This document shows positions 21,881 to 33,030 of a DNA stretch of 64,000 nt, in pieces (the first letter of the stretch is position 1; each line of letters opens with the position of its first letter). The DNA lies in the NCBI GenBank assembly GCA_036873755.1, contig JAVTVY010018921.1:1-64000 (forward strand), given 5' to 3'. A program made the position numbers and the translations under genes. A model generated the notes under the pieces. That model was not told the origin of the DNA. It searched no databases and worked only from the letters and a program-made list of their open reading frames with translations. Origin of the DNA: Hanleya hanleyi (Eukaryota > Mollusca > Polyplacophora > Lepidopleurida > Hanleyidae).

Positions 21881-24404
21881 TCCAACATTGGGAGTTAGTA
21901 AAGTTCTTACTGCCCCGAACAGCGAAGATCTCATCAACATTGGGAGTTAGTAAAGTTGTTACTGCCTCCATCAGTAAGGATCTCACCAACACTAGGTGTT
22001 AGTAAAGTTGTTACTGCCCCGGTCAGTACATCTTCACGACGTCGCAGTTTCTATTTGTGAGCCAAAGGCGAACCCTTGACCAACTTGCATAGCAAACCGC
22101 GTTCCGCCCACACTCCAGTTACGTGACCTAGAAAAACTGCGCTGATGGTATATAATACGTTTGGGTTTTACTTTCGCTGCTAAACTATTCGCTGATACCG
22201 AATGTAAAATATTTAATCCAAGCACGCATAACAATAAAATATTAATGGATAGACCAGTGAAATTTTATAGAAATCCGTGCGTTTCAACCCAGTTCAAGTC
22301 CTTCACTTCAGTGGGAAGGTGAAGTCGGATACACTGACATCGCGGGCCGCCTTTAAAGCTTCGGTGTTTTCTACCTTTGGCTGGCTTGTTGGATGTTTGA
22401 TGGTAGATGAATGGGTTTATTTTCTCTTCAAATAGATTTTGTTTTAAACTATCTTTCCTTTATATTTATTAATGTTCATGGTTGTTGAAAAGGTGCAAGT
22501 TCATCTGCCACTGGATATCGCACAAGCTATGGTGTTTTCGAACCTGTTGTCACGGTCGCCATGGTCGCGGTGCTTAAGTTATCTGATTGGTCAATATGTG
22601 GAGGATGCCGCTGTGTGTCGTTGATCCCGATACACTGCCCAAGCGGACCAGGGGTTATATCTATCATACAGATAGAGATACCCCTGGTTTTAGCGAGGAT
22701 GCGGTCAGTAAGGATCTTTCCAATATTGGGAGTTAGTAAAGTTGTTACTGCTCCGAGCAGTAAGGATCTCTCCAACATTGGGAGTTAGTAAAGTTGTTAC
22801 TGCCCCTATCAGTAAGGATCTCATCAACATTTGGGGTTAGTAAAGTTGTTACTGCCCCGAGCAATAAGGATCTCTCCAACATTTGGAGTTTGTAAAGTTG
22901 TTACTGCCCCGAGCAGCAAGGATCTCTTCAACATTGAGAGTTAGTAAAGTTGTTACTGCCCCTAGCAGTAAGGATCTCTCCAACATTGGGAGTTATTAAA
23001 GTTGTTACTGTCCTGAGCAGTAAGGAACTCTCCAACACTCTCCAACACTGGGAATTGCTGACGTTGTTACTGCCCCGAGCAGTAAGGAACTCTCCAACAT
23101 TGGGAGTTAGTAGTTATTACTGCCCTGAGCAGTAAGGAATTCTCCAACATTGGGAGTTAGTAAAGTTCTTACTGCCCCGAACAGCGAAGATCTCATCAAC
23201 ATTGGGAGTTAGTAAAGTTGTTACTGCCTCCATCAGTAAGGATCTCACCAACACTAGGTGTTAGTAAAGTTGTTACTGCCCCGGTCAGTACATCTTCACG
23301 ACGTCGCAGTTTCTATTTGTGAGCCAAAGGCGAACCCTTGACCAACTTGCATAGCAAACCGCGTTCCGCCCACACTCCAGTTACGTGACCTAGAAAAACT
23401 GCGCTGATGGTATATAATACGTTTGGGTTTTACTTTCGCTGCTAAACTATTCGCTGATACCGAATGTAAAATATTTAATCCAAGCACGCATAACAATAAA
23501 ATATTAATGGATAGACCAGTGAAATTTTATAGAAATCCGTGCGTTTCAACCCAGTTCAAGTCCTTCACTTCAGTGGGAAGGTGAAGTCGGATACACTGAC
23601 ATCGCGGGCCGCCTTTAAAGCTTCGGTGTTTTCTACCTTTGGCTGGCTTGTTGGATGTTTGATGGTAGATGAATGGGTTTATTTTCTCTTCAAATAGATT
23701 TTGTTTTAAACTATCTTTCCTTTATATTTATTAATGTTCATGGTTGTTGAAAAGGTGCAAGTTCATCTGCCACTGGATATCGCACAAGCTATGGTGTTTT
23801 CGAACCTGTTGTCACGGTCGCCATGGTCGCGGTGCTTAAGTTATCTGATTGGTCAATATGTGGAGGATGCCGCTGTGTGTCGTTGATCCCGATACACTGC
23901 CCAAGCGGACCAGGGGTTATATCTATCATACAGATAGAGATACCCCTGGTTTTAGCGAGGATGCGGTCAGTAAGGATCTTTCCAATATTGGGAGTTAGTA
24001 AAGTTGTTACTGCTCCGAGCAGTAAGGATCTCTCCAACATTGGGAGTTAGTAAAGTTGTTACTGCCCCTATCAGTAAGGATCTCATCAACATTTGGGGTT
24101 AGTAAAGTTGTTACTGCCCCGAGCAATAAGGATCTCTCCAACATTTGGAGTTTGTAAAGTTGTTACTGCCCCGAGCAGCAAGGATCTCTTCAACATTGAG
24201 AGTTAGTAAAGTTGTTACTGCCCCTAGCAGTAAGGATCTCTCCAACATTGGGAGTTATTAAAGTTGTTACTGTCCTGAGCAGTAAGGAACTCTCCAACAC
24301 TCTCCAACACTGGGAATTGCTGACGTTGTTACTGCCCCGAGCAGTAAGGAACTCTCCAACATTGGGAGTTAGTAGTTATTACTGCCCTGAGCAGTAAGGA
24401 ATTC
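21881..24404 (+). repeat. Tandem duplication, two 1262-bp copies, apparently identical
   Basis: From about 21881 to 23142 and 23143 to 24404 the sequence repeats with a constant offset of 1262 bp. All stretches I compared are identical, including the unique 673-bp insert. Flanking satellite units differ, so the boundaries are placed to within about 30 bp. 1262 is not a multiple of 52, so this is not simple unit slippage. Confidence 0.9.
22029..22701. mobile_element. 673-bp insertion in satellite B with 9-bp target duplication
   Basis: Unique sequence interrupts a satellite unit. CGGTCAGTA occurs on both sides (22020-22028 and 22702-22710), and removing the insert plus one copy restores a normal 52-bp unit. 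The termini are short imperfect inverted repeats (CATCTTCAC and, on the other strand, CATCCTCGC). A 9-bp duplication fits Mutator-like elements, 8 bp would fit hAT. No transposase. An identical copy at 23291-23963 results from the 1262-bp duplication. Confidence 0.75.
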
Positions 24405-25473
24405 TCCAACATTGGGAGTTAGTAAAGTTGTTACTGCTCCGAGCAGTAAGAAACTCTCCAACATTGAGAGTTAGTAACGTTGTTACTGCCCTGAGCAGTA
24501 AGGAACTCTCCAGCATTGGGAGTTAGTAGCGTTGTTACGTAATGCCCTGAGCAGTAAGGAACTCTCCAACATTGGGAGTTAGTGAAGTTGTTACTGCCAT
24601 CAGCAGTAAGGGATTTTCCAACATTGGGAGTTAGTAAAGTTGTTACTGCCCTGAGCAGTATGAATCTCTTCAACATTGAGAGTTAGTAACGATGTTACTG
24701 CCCTGAGCAGTAAGGAACTCTCCAGCATTGGAAGTTAATAACGTTGTTACTGCCCTTAGCAGTAAGGAACTCTCCAACATTGAGAGTTAGTAAAGTTGTT
24801 ACTGCCCTGAGCAGTAAGGATCTCCCCAACATTGAGAGTTAGTAACGTTGTTACTGCCCTGAGCAGTAAGGAACTCTCCAACATTGGAAGTTAGTAACGT
24901 TGTTACTGCCCTGAGCAGTAAGAAACTCTCCAACATTGAGAGTTAGTAACGTTGTTACTGCACTGAGCAGTAAGAAGCTCTCAAACACTGAGAGTTAGTA
25001 ACGTTGTTAGTGCCCTGAGCAGTAAGGAACTCTTCAACATTGGGAGTTAGTAACGTGGTTACTTCTCCTGAACAGTAAGGAACTCTCCAACTTTGAGAGT
25101 TAGGAACGTTGTTACTGCACTGAGCAGTAAGGAACTCTCCAACATTGGGAGTTAGGAAAGTTGTTACTGCCCCGAGCAGTAAGGAAATCTCCAACATTGA
25201 GAGTTAGTAACGTTGTTACTGCCCTGAGCAGTAAGGATCTCTCCAACATTGGGGGTTAGTAACGTTGTTACTGCCCTGAGCAGCAAGGATCTCTCCAACA
25301 TTGGGAATTAATAACGTTGTTACTGCCCTGAGCAGTAAGGAACTCTCCAACATTGAGAGTTAGTAACGTTGCTACTGCCCTGAGCAGTAAGGATCTCTCC
25401 AATATTGAGAGTTAGGAAAGTTGTTACTGGCCCGAGCAGTAAGGAAACTGAGTGTTAGGTAATGTTAATAGTA

Positions 25474-26410
25474 GGGGATTTTGGGGTACACTGGAACATT
25501 TTTCACCTTTTTGCAACAATCTCTGCTATTATTGTCCTGTAGTTTAGCCTTCTATACTCTCGTTATAACGTATATCATACAAAAAAATCTGAAATATTTG
25601 TTATACTTTTCTCCAAAATTCGTTTTAAAAAACTTTAAAAAGAAAGTGTCCCAGTTTGCCCCACTATAGGGCAATGGAGGTCGATGGGGCATTAATCAAA
25701 ATACAATTATTAAAAGGATATACTAATATGTTTGATATGAGTTTAGAAGATTCAACAGCGATTTTTAGACTCCTGCTTTACATAAAATACTTCTCAACGG
25801 CCAACTTTGAGGAAAAAATATTTTGTGTGATTCTCATCCCAAAGAAAGCATTTAAATTTGAAAATGTTAGTAAAACTTATCAAATCTGACAGGATTAGCA
25901 ATTACTACCATGTAGAAAACAAAATAATGCACTTTGTTAGCATTTAAGATGAAAGTAAATTTCATCATTTTATTACCATTGTCCCAGTGTGCCCCGGCAA
26001 ACGTATCCCGGTCTACCCCGGGTTCATGATATTTTCAGTTTTATGAAGAAAAAAAACAAAACAAACAAAAACAAACAAACTAATACATGCATCTGAAATA
26101 ATTAATCGATATAATTTACTTTGTACCTCTGTCCATTATTTCTCAGTAGTGACAAAACAGCAATGAAGTACTGCTGAAATCTTGGTATAACAAAATATCA
26201 TACTCAGTCCTAAAAATTTACTTGGACTGCTCAAAGACATTTTCTTCACTTTAATTTTTTTCAGTACTAGATTTTATTTGCAATCAATATAGGTGTTGTA
26301 TGGGGGTGGTAGGATTTTGCTGATAATACAGTAACGTGCTTGCTGTACTTAACATAGGAGCTAGACGGCTTGTCCCACTGTGCCCTATGTCCCACGGTAT
26401 CCCAATCCCC
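25474..26410. mobile_element. TA-flanked non-autonomous transposon inserted in satellite B
   Basis: 937 bp flanked by TA (25472-25473 and 26411-26412). The ends are imperfect inverted repeats, GGGGATTTTGGGGTACACTG versus GGGGATTGGGATACCGTGGG. GTCCCAGTTTGCCCC-like motifs recur inside. TA duplication suggests the Tc1/mariner group. Two short reading frames inside (62 and 77 codons) have no recognisable motif. A shorter relative lies in the zinc-finger gene's first intron (41155-41385). Confidence 0.75.
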
Positions 26411-26412
26411 TA

Positions 26413-26600
26413 CAATGGGCAGTAAGGGTTTTTCGAACACTGGGTGTTAGTGTGATTAATAGTTCCATTTACTGTGACTCTCTGGCTTTTAGAGTTATCA
26501 ATGTTGATAAAGATCTGAACAGTAGGGAACTCTTCAATAATGGGAGTTAGTAATGTTGGTAATGATCATCCGTTCTTACATTGTCAGTTGCCACTAGCAG
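26413..26600 (+). repeat. Diverged end of the 52-bp satellite array
   Basis: Recognisable pieces of subfamily B (GGGCAGTAAGG, GGAACTCTTCAATAATGGGA) fade into unique sequence. Confidence 0.7.
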
Positions 26601-27454
26601 AAATGATTAGAGATGTTAGTCCACTACCAGTGCTAACACAGGCCGTCCGTAAGCCCTAACAGCGTTTTGGATTTTAACAAAAATAATAGCTAACAACGGA
26701 CCGCCATATGAAATGCCAATACCGGTACCCGGTACCGAACCCATTCCACTACTATTTTACGACATCGAAAACAACAAACGTGTTGAAATGATTGAACATA
26801 GATTGTAATTCTTTTTAAATAAAATCTCTAGGCCTCTCAGGGACAAACAGTTTAAACACAAAAAAGACACTGTTAACATCAAATTAAGAAAAACATTTTC
26901 AGCTGCATATATAAAAGAAACCTCATCGTGGACCCATCTCCCCCTCCCCCACGTTCATTCTTAATTGAACTTGAATGCTTCTGATATCGATTGAGAAAAG
27001 AATGTGTGCAAGGACTAATCCACTAAATCACGCTATACCATGATCAGTCCAGGATCCGGACCCTCAATAAAGGAAGAACTGTTCACGGTAAATCTAGCTG
27101 TCTTTGACAACATATACGAGTATATTCCGTACTTCATACCAAATACATGACGCTAATATTCATTGCCTAAAAATATACTGTATCTGATATTTAAAGTATC
27201 GATGGTTATTTAACACTCGGGTCGTATAATAATGATATGCGGCTGACAATAGCCTGTGTGTCTTAAGTTGAATATACAGTTGAAGCAATAAGTCTGGCTA
27301 GCCTAACAGAATAAACAATGATGACAAACCTGGACCTTTTTATTGGAACCACTGATGATTTTCCAATAATAGAGAAGAAAAGCAATTCCGAGTAGGGATG
27401 ACAATTTCATTGTGTATATTTCGCTATTAGTTATAGCATCTTCAGCAGTGAACT
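26601..27454. other. No gene seen
   Basis: Unique-looking AT-rich sequence with no convincing reading frame, RNA or repeat. Confidence 0.4.
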
Positions 27455-27792
27455 TTGTTTAACATCATAGTGACGTCATCTTTAGTTCGATTTTTCGGTC
27501 ACATTTTTCGAATTTCTCATTTATGCAATTTCACCACAAAGACCGCGTAATACATTAGTTAATATTAATTTGATGTGAAATAAAATAGGTTTTGCCCACT
27601 CTTCATCGCGGAAAATGACGAAAACATCATTTTTCTGGTAGCCCTCGTGGCCGCCATCTTGAATTTACCCTTGATTCTCTACTCTGGGGGTTATGTAACT
27701 AGGCTTAAAATAACCCCAATATGATAAAATATAGTCACGGATTGTCCGCTCTCAATTTTTGTCGTTCCAGAGATAGCACAGTCCTGGTAGGG
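27455..27792 (-). mobile_element. TTAA-type MITE family, copy 1 (minus orientation)
   Basis: The right end reads CCTGGTAGGG followed by TTAA (27793-27796). Inside lie a TGACGTCA core (about 27470) and the phrase GGCCGCCATCTTGAATTTACC, also present (inverted or direct) in the copies near 35.8, 45.2, 56.8 and 60.2 kb. The left boundary is uncertain. Confidence 0.6.
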
Positions 27793-27796
27793 TTAA

Positions 27797-28940
27797 TAAG
27801 GAGACGAGAGATAATAAAGTAAACATAATTTGAAATTTTATTTGGGAAAAAGGAATACATAAGGAACTGGTACTTATCTTCACGATAATCATTATATCTG
27901 AGCAAAGTTTTGATTAAATTAGTACTTGCATAGATTTACGGTACGAATTCTAATTAATTAAAATATTTGCATACGGGAAACAGGGTTACCCGTGTAGCTA
28001 TTCATGTTTTACTCTCTATCCATTTCGAGAGTCCGATAATTTTGTCACCCTTTACTTGATATGCATGGGCCGTCAACTTCATTCTCGTATCTGTTTTTGT
28101 CTAGTATTCTTAAATAATCTGGACTAGTAAATAACGAAAAGCAAAGTAACATGGTATGTATGGAATTGATCAGGAGTATACGTTGACTATAAACCTAGAG
28201 TCCAATGCACTTGAGAATCTTGACAGAAGTGCCGATCCTACTGTCCCAAGTTGAATACCAGTACATCTTCTATTACGGTATGTAACTAAACCAAGAGTAG
28301 AGGATATCCCGAAAACAACTTAATCTGGGGGTATCGGGTAATTATGCAGCCACTAACATATCCTGAGACCAATGTGTCCCACACACACAGCCACATTGTG
28401 GTGGTGGTGTGATCTTGATGTTGGCATTCTCCCATTATCAGAATTTGTAACTTCCTAAACTGTCGGTGCAAGGCCTGACAGAGGAGGTGTGCACTCTGAG
28501 AATGCATGTTGGTAGCAAGCATAAGAAGTTAGATAGATGGTGGTGCTGCATACATATCTGTGGTGATGTGACATAGTGTCCCAATCCCCCATCATCACAA
28601 CATACAGTCACAATTACCATGTTGGAGGCGATGGCAATAGAGGCAGTTGTAGTGCTTGGTGGCATCCCATAGCCTCCAACGTCTGGTATTTTCAAGATAT
28701 CCTCTGGTTTTGGCGTAATTACGTCTCATCGATCTGGCTGGTCGGCATTTCTGCCCTTGGAATCTGCTCTAAATGCCTATGTCGAGTTGCAGTGAATTCA
28801 CATCAAATCATACAGTTCAAGTTACAGCGTTGAAAGACCTGAGAAACATTTAGAGTCGACCATATCACAGTGGGTCGAATCATCCTGTGTCGGAAGCTAT
28901 ATACCTGATGCATATAAACTATAGTATTAAACACAATTGT
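27797..28940. other. No gene seen; 3' flank of the minus-strand gene
   Basis: AT-rich, with no clear reading frame. It would contain the 3' UTR of the minus-strand gene ending at 28941, but I found no unambiguous polyadenylation signal in the first 300 bases. Confidence 0.4.
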
Positions 28941-29491
28941 CTAAGAATCAGATGCATTCTTTCCTCCGCTCTTCTTCTTGAAGAATCGTCGCATTCTCTT
29001 CCTCAGTGGTTCCTTCTTCTCTGTATTTTTCTCTCCAGGTTTCGTCTTAGCAAAAAGCCGCCGAACCTTTTGAAGAAAAGATTTCTTCTCTCGATGGAGT
29101 TTCGTGTCGATCGAGTTATCCCCAGCGATCAATCGTTCCCTCTTCTTCTCTCTACCTGCCGCTAAGATTTCGACAGCTATCTTAGATCGAGTTTCCTCTT
29201 CGGCCGTTAGAATCTCTGCCGCCATTTTTGAAAGGGAGGCATCTTGAGCCTTCAAAATTTCGGCTGCCATTTTTGAAACTGATAAATCCTCAGTTGTCGA
29301 GATCTCTTCTGTCATTTTGGTCAGGATGTTCTCTTCTTTTAATGATGAGTTCTCCGCAGCGGCCAACATATCAGCGGCAACTTTCGAGAGGTGGCTGTCC
29401 TCATCCGCCAATATCTCGGCGGCCATCTTGGCGAGGTGTCCTTCCTCAGATTCCTCAATCTTGGTGGCTATTTTCTGGAGCTTGGGTTTGA
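28941..29491 (-). CDS. Last exon of minus-strand gene: seven 15-residue repeats and basic tail
   Basis: The exon begins after an acceptor (TTTTCATTACAG on the minus strand) and, entered in phase 1, is open to a TAG at 28943-28941. The first part is a run of 15-residue units of the type SKMAAEILKAQDASL, seven in total, one carrying a 7-residue insertion. The pattern of Ala, Ile/Leu and charges predicts amphipathic helices or a coiled coil. The last 70 residues are very basic (KKSFLQKVRRLFAKTKPGEK, RKRMRRFFKKK), suggesting nucleic-acid or membrane-phospholipid contact. I do not recognise the family. The 45-bp repeats keep frame, as expected for selected coding sequence. The link to upstream exons rests on matching intron phase. 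Confidence 0.65.
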
Positions 29492-30118
29492 CTGTAATGA
29501 AAATCGAATCTTGTTAAATTAATTCGTCAACCCTCCGACTATATAACTGTTCATAACCAATTAATTTTGGTGAGCGTTTTCGCTTAATTATATCAGTAGC
29601 AACGAGTCACGAGCATTCGCCATACCCGTATTTTGAATAATATAATATAATATAATATAATATAATATAATATAATATAATATAATATAATGAAATATTA
29701 AATATAATATAATATAATTTGCTTCAAAGAGCAAGAACTTTATTATTCTTCCTAAAATATGGATTCCACGTCACATAAAAAAAAATTCTAGACAGGAAGG
29801 TCCGGAGAAACATATCGACAAGGGAAATCTATAAATATCTAATATAACGAGTATACTCCTATGTTTAGGCATACGCCGACATATCTTGGTGTGAATTTAT
29901 TCTGGAATGGATAGGCACTAGGCCCGCAGATATAGATGATCTACTGAAACAAGTGCGCATAGGACTATACACATGGAGGAAATTCCGCGAAGTCATCATA
30001 TTTGGAGAGCGCCCCACTATATATATCATATTCACGAGCCAAGTCAACTACATCGCAAAGCTCTCTACGCTGCCTTGACATTCTTGGCTGGTGGCAGAGG
30101 AGTACTGCTCTGCGTCAC
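29492..30118. other. Intron candidate with AATAT microsatellite
   Basis: Between the last exon and the tentative exon at 30119. It includes an ATAAT/TATAA pentanucleotide array at about 29637-29718, with a short interruption. Nothing else stands out. Confidence 0.5.
29637..29718. repeat. (ATAAT)n microsatellite
   Basis: About 16 pentamer units with one interrupted stretch (GAAATATTAA). Confidence 0.9.
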
Positions 30119-30239
30119 CTGGCGGAAGTTTTAACGATGAGCAACTTTTTGCCACCAGGAGTTGTTCCCCTTCAATTTCAAGTCGACCACACTCGTAAGG
30201 CGATTCGTTATCGTTCGACCGTGCAGCGCGTCCCAAAAG
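30119..30239 (-). CDS. Tentative exon of the minus-strand gene
   Basis: On the minus strand AATCAG precedes and GTGACG follows a 121-bp open stretch (LLGRAARSNDNES...KLPP). Phase 0 in and phase 1 out are exactly what is needed to join the exon at 32291-32389 to the last exon at 28941-29491. The acceptor has a weak pyrimidine tract, so this exon is the least certain of the model; the paralogous exons could also splice directly to the last exon. Confidence 0.35.
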
Positions 30240-30530
30240 CTGATTCAATTGTTCAAAACACCGAAAGTGGCCGTAAAAATGCTTCTCCTGTTTTTTTTTG
30301 GTTTTTTTTCGGCAGAATTTTCCCGCACATTCGACACAGCTCGTTCTTAGTGGGGGCCGCCATCTTGATAATCAACTGCTACGTAACGAGCATTCTGATT
30401 GGATGCAGCAAGTCGTCTCTGCATCCCACTTATCGATGATGATTTACGTTCCAACTTTACTAGAGAAGTATGCCAAGGCAATGTACAGAGCAACGTGATG
30501 TACGTCGACTTGGCTAGAAAAGATGGAAAA

Positions 30531-30585
30531 GATTGTCCATATCATCACTGTCCATATGATCATTGTCCATATCATCACTTACCAT
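30531..30585. repeat. 15-bp minisatellite, three copies
   Basis: TGTCCATATCATCAC repeated three times with small changes. Confidence 0.8.
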
Positions 30586-30712
30586 TAACGTAGTTCTCTG
30601 TATTCTTCTTTTCCACAAGTTGGAAATTGGTTTCCTGAGAACGAGAAATATAGATGTACATGTATCACACTGAACACAACAGTAAACTGCAACACATTAG
30701 TTTCGCATAATA

Positions 30713-31850
30713 CAGGGGTAAAAGCGTTCGGTGTCCGGTTATTTTCGTTTAGTTTGACCTAACGAAACGCGAACGGAACGAAATGTAAACGCGTTCCAAA
30801 CGCGTTCCAAACCATTATAGGAAACGAAACGCTTTGAATATCGCTTAATTTTTCTTTTATCAAAACACGTTCCCCTCGTCAAATGCGCTTGCTCTGATCG
30901 TAAAGCGTTTATGAACGCGTTTCTCTTTTCGTCAACTCGCGCAAATTTGTGTTTATATTTTGCAAACCAGGCCAAAAAACCCTCGTGTCGGGGCTTTCCC
31001 CAGCCGCTATTATAATGCCTGTGCTATGAAATAAATATATGTGGCATAGACTTTAATATACCGTCCTCGCGAGCCAATGTAACAATCGATAGGTTACGAG
31101 GTCTGCAAGAATTTAGGGATTACCTGGACTTGTGCAGATGTTAATATACAAGGATAAAAACGTTCTGTGCCCGGTATAAATTTTCTTTTTTTTTAGTTTA
31201 CGCCGTAAACTAATAAAACTAATGAACACAAACGATACTGCCGGTATTTCTAAACGCTAGCTAACGGAACGCTTTTTTAACTTAGCGATTCGATAGGAAT
31301 ATTCGATATCGTTTCGTTTATATATTGCGCTAAGCTTAAATCTTCTCGTTCATCAAGCGAAACAATATTTGTCTTTCCGTATCAAGCGAAATGATTACTC
31401 AGGCGTGTGATACCGAGCCGAAAAAGCATTTCGTCTGACCTTGACTCCAGGCAACTTTTAATCAACACTCAGTCGCCGAACCATTGTAGAAAAAGAAAAA
31501 AAACAGACTAAAGAGTATTCTCGCCCGACGAAGCAAATGTGGTGTGAACGGTAATGCTTATTTAACAACAACAACAACAACAATAAAAGGCATTCCAAAA
31601 CGCGTTCCCAAAACGCGTTCCGAAACAAACGCGTTCATAAACGCGTTCGTGAAACGCATTTCACGCGAAACGAAACGAAAGATAAATGAACATACCGATG
31701 GTCAAACGCGTTTGAGAGGTATAAACGCGTTCTTTGAGAAGCAAACGAAACGAATACAAAACGCGTTCAGAATGCTATTGAAACGCGTTTCAAACGCTAA
31801 TAGAACGATAATATACGTGAAAAAACGGACACCGAACAATTTTACCCCTG
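30713..31850. mobile_element. MITE with AACGCGTT-rich subterminal arrays
   Basis: Ends are inverted repeats (CAGGGGTAAAA, then GTTCGGTGTCCG) flanked by TA. Within about 200 bp of the ends, AACGCGTT or close variants recur many times in both orientations. A second, diverged left end (CAAGGATAAAAACGTTCTGT) lies at 31149, so two elements may be nested or tandem. No transposase. The reading frame of 110 codons at 31544 is made of the repeated motif and is not a gene. Confidence 0.75.
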
Positions 31851-31852
31851 TA

Positions 31853-32290
31853 ACTATATATTATCGTCTTATATAATTTTTCTAACCAACAGTACATGAA
31901 GATGCCTTTTTAGTAGTGAGAAACATTGTGCAGAGGTTCCACTGAGCAGGTTGATGTAATACAAGAAGAATATAACTCAGAATAGAGCACACAAAGTCAT
32001 TTTGCGATTCAATATTTCAACATAATTTTACCTCATCGTCAGCAATCGATCTGTGTTGAAATATTAAACCATAAAACATCTTTGTTTACTTTATTCGGGG
32101 TCACAGTCTTGTTGTAGAAAAACACCATATTTATTCTGACCGTTCATCAAATGCCACCCCGTATATGCAATGCGTAGGGTTTACACTTGTCGCGGATTGT
32201 CGGACGAAATGTTTGAATTGATGATGAAACGACATGATCGAAAGCAATACCTCGATTTTTTTCCGATAGCATAATAACAGATGTACTCAC
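31853..32290. other. Intron candidate, no feature seen
   Basis: AT-rich sequence between the MITE and the tentative exon at 32291; no recognisable coding or repeat content. Confidence 0.4.
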
Positions 32291-32389
32291 GGTATTGCCG
32301 ACTCTAGCCTGTAAACGGGCCTTGATTGCCTTGCATTGTGCGCGCCATCCACTGTCTGCATAGTCCACTTGCGCGAGTTTATTGACTTC
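32291..32389 (-). CDS. Candidate exon of the minus-strand gene (99 bp)
   Basis: Minus strand: acceptor ATCTTCAG, 33 codons open in phase 0 (EVNKLAQVDYADSGWRAQCK...RVGNT), donor GTGAGT. Phase 0 matches the exit phase of the 50-bp exon at 32757-32806; phase 1 would hit a TAA, so the exon requires that neighbour. No known domain. Confidence 0.45.
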
Positions 32390-32756
32390 CTGAAGATAAA
32401 ATACGTCATCGTCACGTCATATTGTCCGGAGGTATATTGCTACTTTTCGGTGATGTTACCAAGGGAACCTAAGATAACTTCTTCCATTCTGGATTCTGTC
32501 TCCAGAGATTTGTTTGAATTTGCAATCGACCTAACTGCTCGTTTGTAACATTGAGCTTCACTATATAATTGTTTGCTCCTGAAGATACACATCAAATTAT
32601 TTCCATAGCCACGAGTTAGCAAGCGATTTATTTCGAAATTTCTGCACATTAAGAAATCTAATTACTGAAAGCAGTAACGACGTAATTAATATTCTCTGGA
32701 GCTTGCAGGGTCGGTGTGTGTGTATGCGAAACGTCTCTAAAGACATTCCAACTTAC

Positions 32757-32806
32757 GTCAGTACACGGATCCACTTCGGAAGGCGGCTGGGCTTGTGTCC
32801 TTTCAA
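32757..32806 (-). CDS. Candidate exon of the minus-strand gene (50 bp)
   Basis: Minus strand: acceptor TTTGTTCAG, donor GTAAGT. Entered in phase 1 it reads VERTQAQPPSEVDPCTD and exits in phase 0. The strong donor and the agreement of phases with both neighbours support it; a 50-bp exon could still be a chance match. Confidence 0.45.
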
Positions 32807-32954
32807 CTGAACAAAGACAATAAAACATGGGATAATGAACAAATAATTCGCTAGCATTCTCTGCCGCTTTATTTAGCGTCGTTGGAGAACTGACTAGGTA
32901 AATGTTATAACCGGAAACAAATGTTTGACATATTTTTCCCAACTCTGGAAAATC

Positions 32955-33030
32955 GCAGGGACTAGATGGGAATCGAACCGACGTCGTCTTTGAGATCAGC
33001 CTGTCTGGCTGAACAAGACCAACGCACATG
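32955..33030 (-). repeat. tRNA-like SINE fragment, minus strand
   Basis: Contains GGTTCGATTCCC (pol III B box) on the minus strand, preceded by a TGCGTTGGTCTTGTTCAGCC segment in the A-box-to-anticodon position. It does not fold into a clear tRNA by eye. Confidence 0.5.

Larger units (their letters stand above)
21366..25471 (+). repeat. 52-bp satellite, subfamily B
   Basis: Units of 52 bp, AGTAAAGTTGTTACTGCCCC / GAGCAGTAAGGATCTCTCCA / ACATTGGGAGTT, more diverged than subfamily A. The A and B units align along their full length (GAACTC-CCAACATT... and CCCTGAGC-GTAA shared), so they are two branches of one satellite. The array contains an inserted element (22029-22701) and a tandem duplication of 1262 bp. 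Confidence 0.93.

Noticed and set aside
17567..25197. Many short minus-strand reading frames inside the 52-bp satellites
   Set aside because: They repeat with the satellite unit, have no start or splice context, and vary with each unit; they are translations of the repeat, not genes.
17655..25471. CRISPR-like array
   Set aside because: The units are head-to-tail without unique spacers, and the genome is eukaryotic.
31544..31876. 110-codon frame with repeated KRISRETKR-like residues
   Set aside because: It is a translation of the AACGCGTT motif array inside a MITE.
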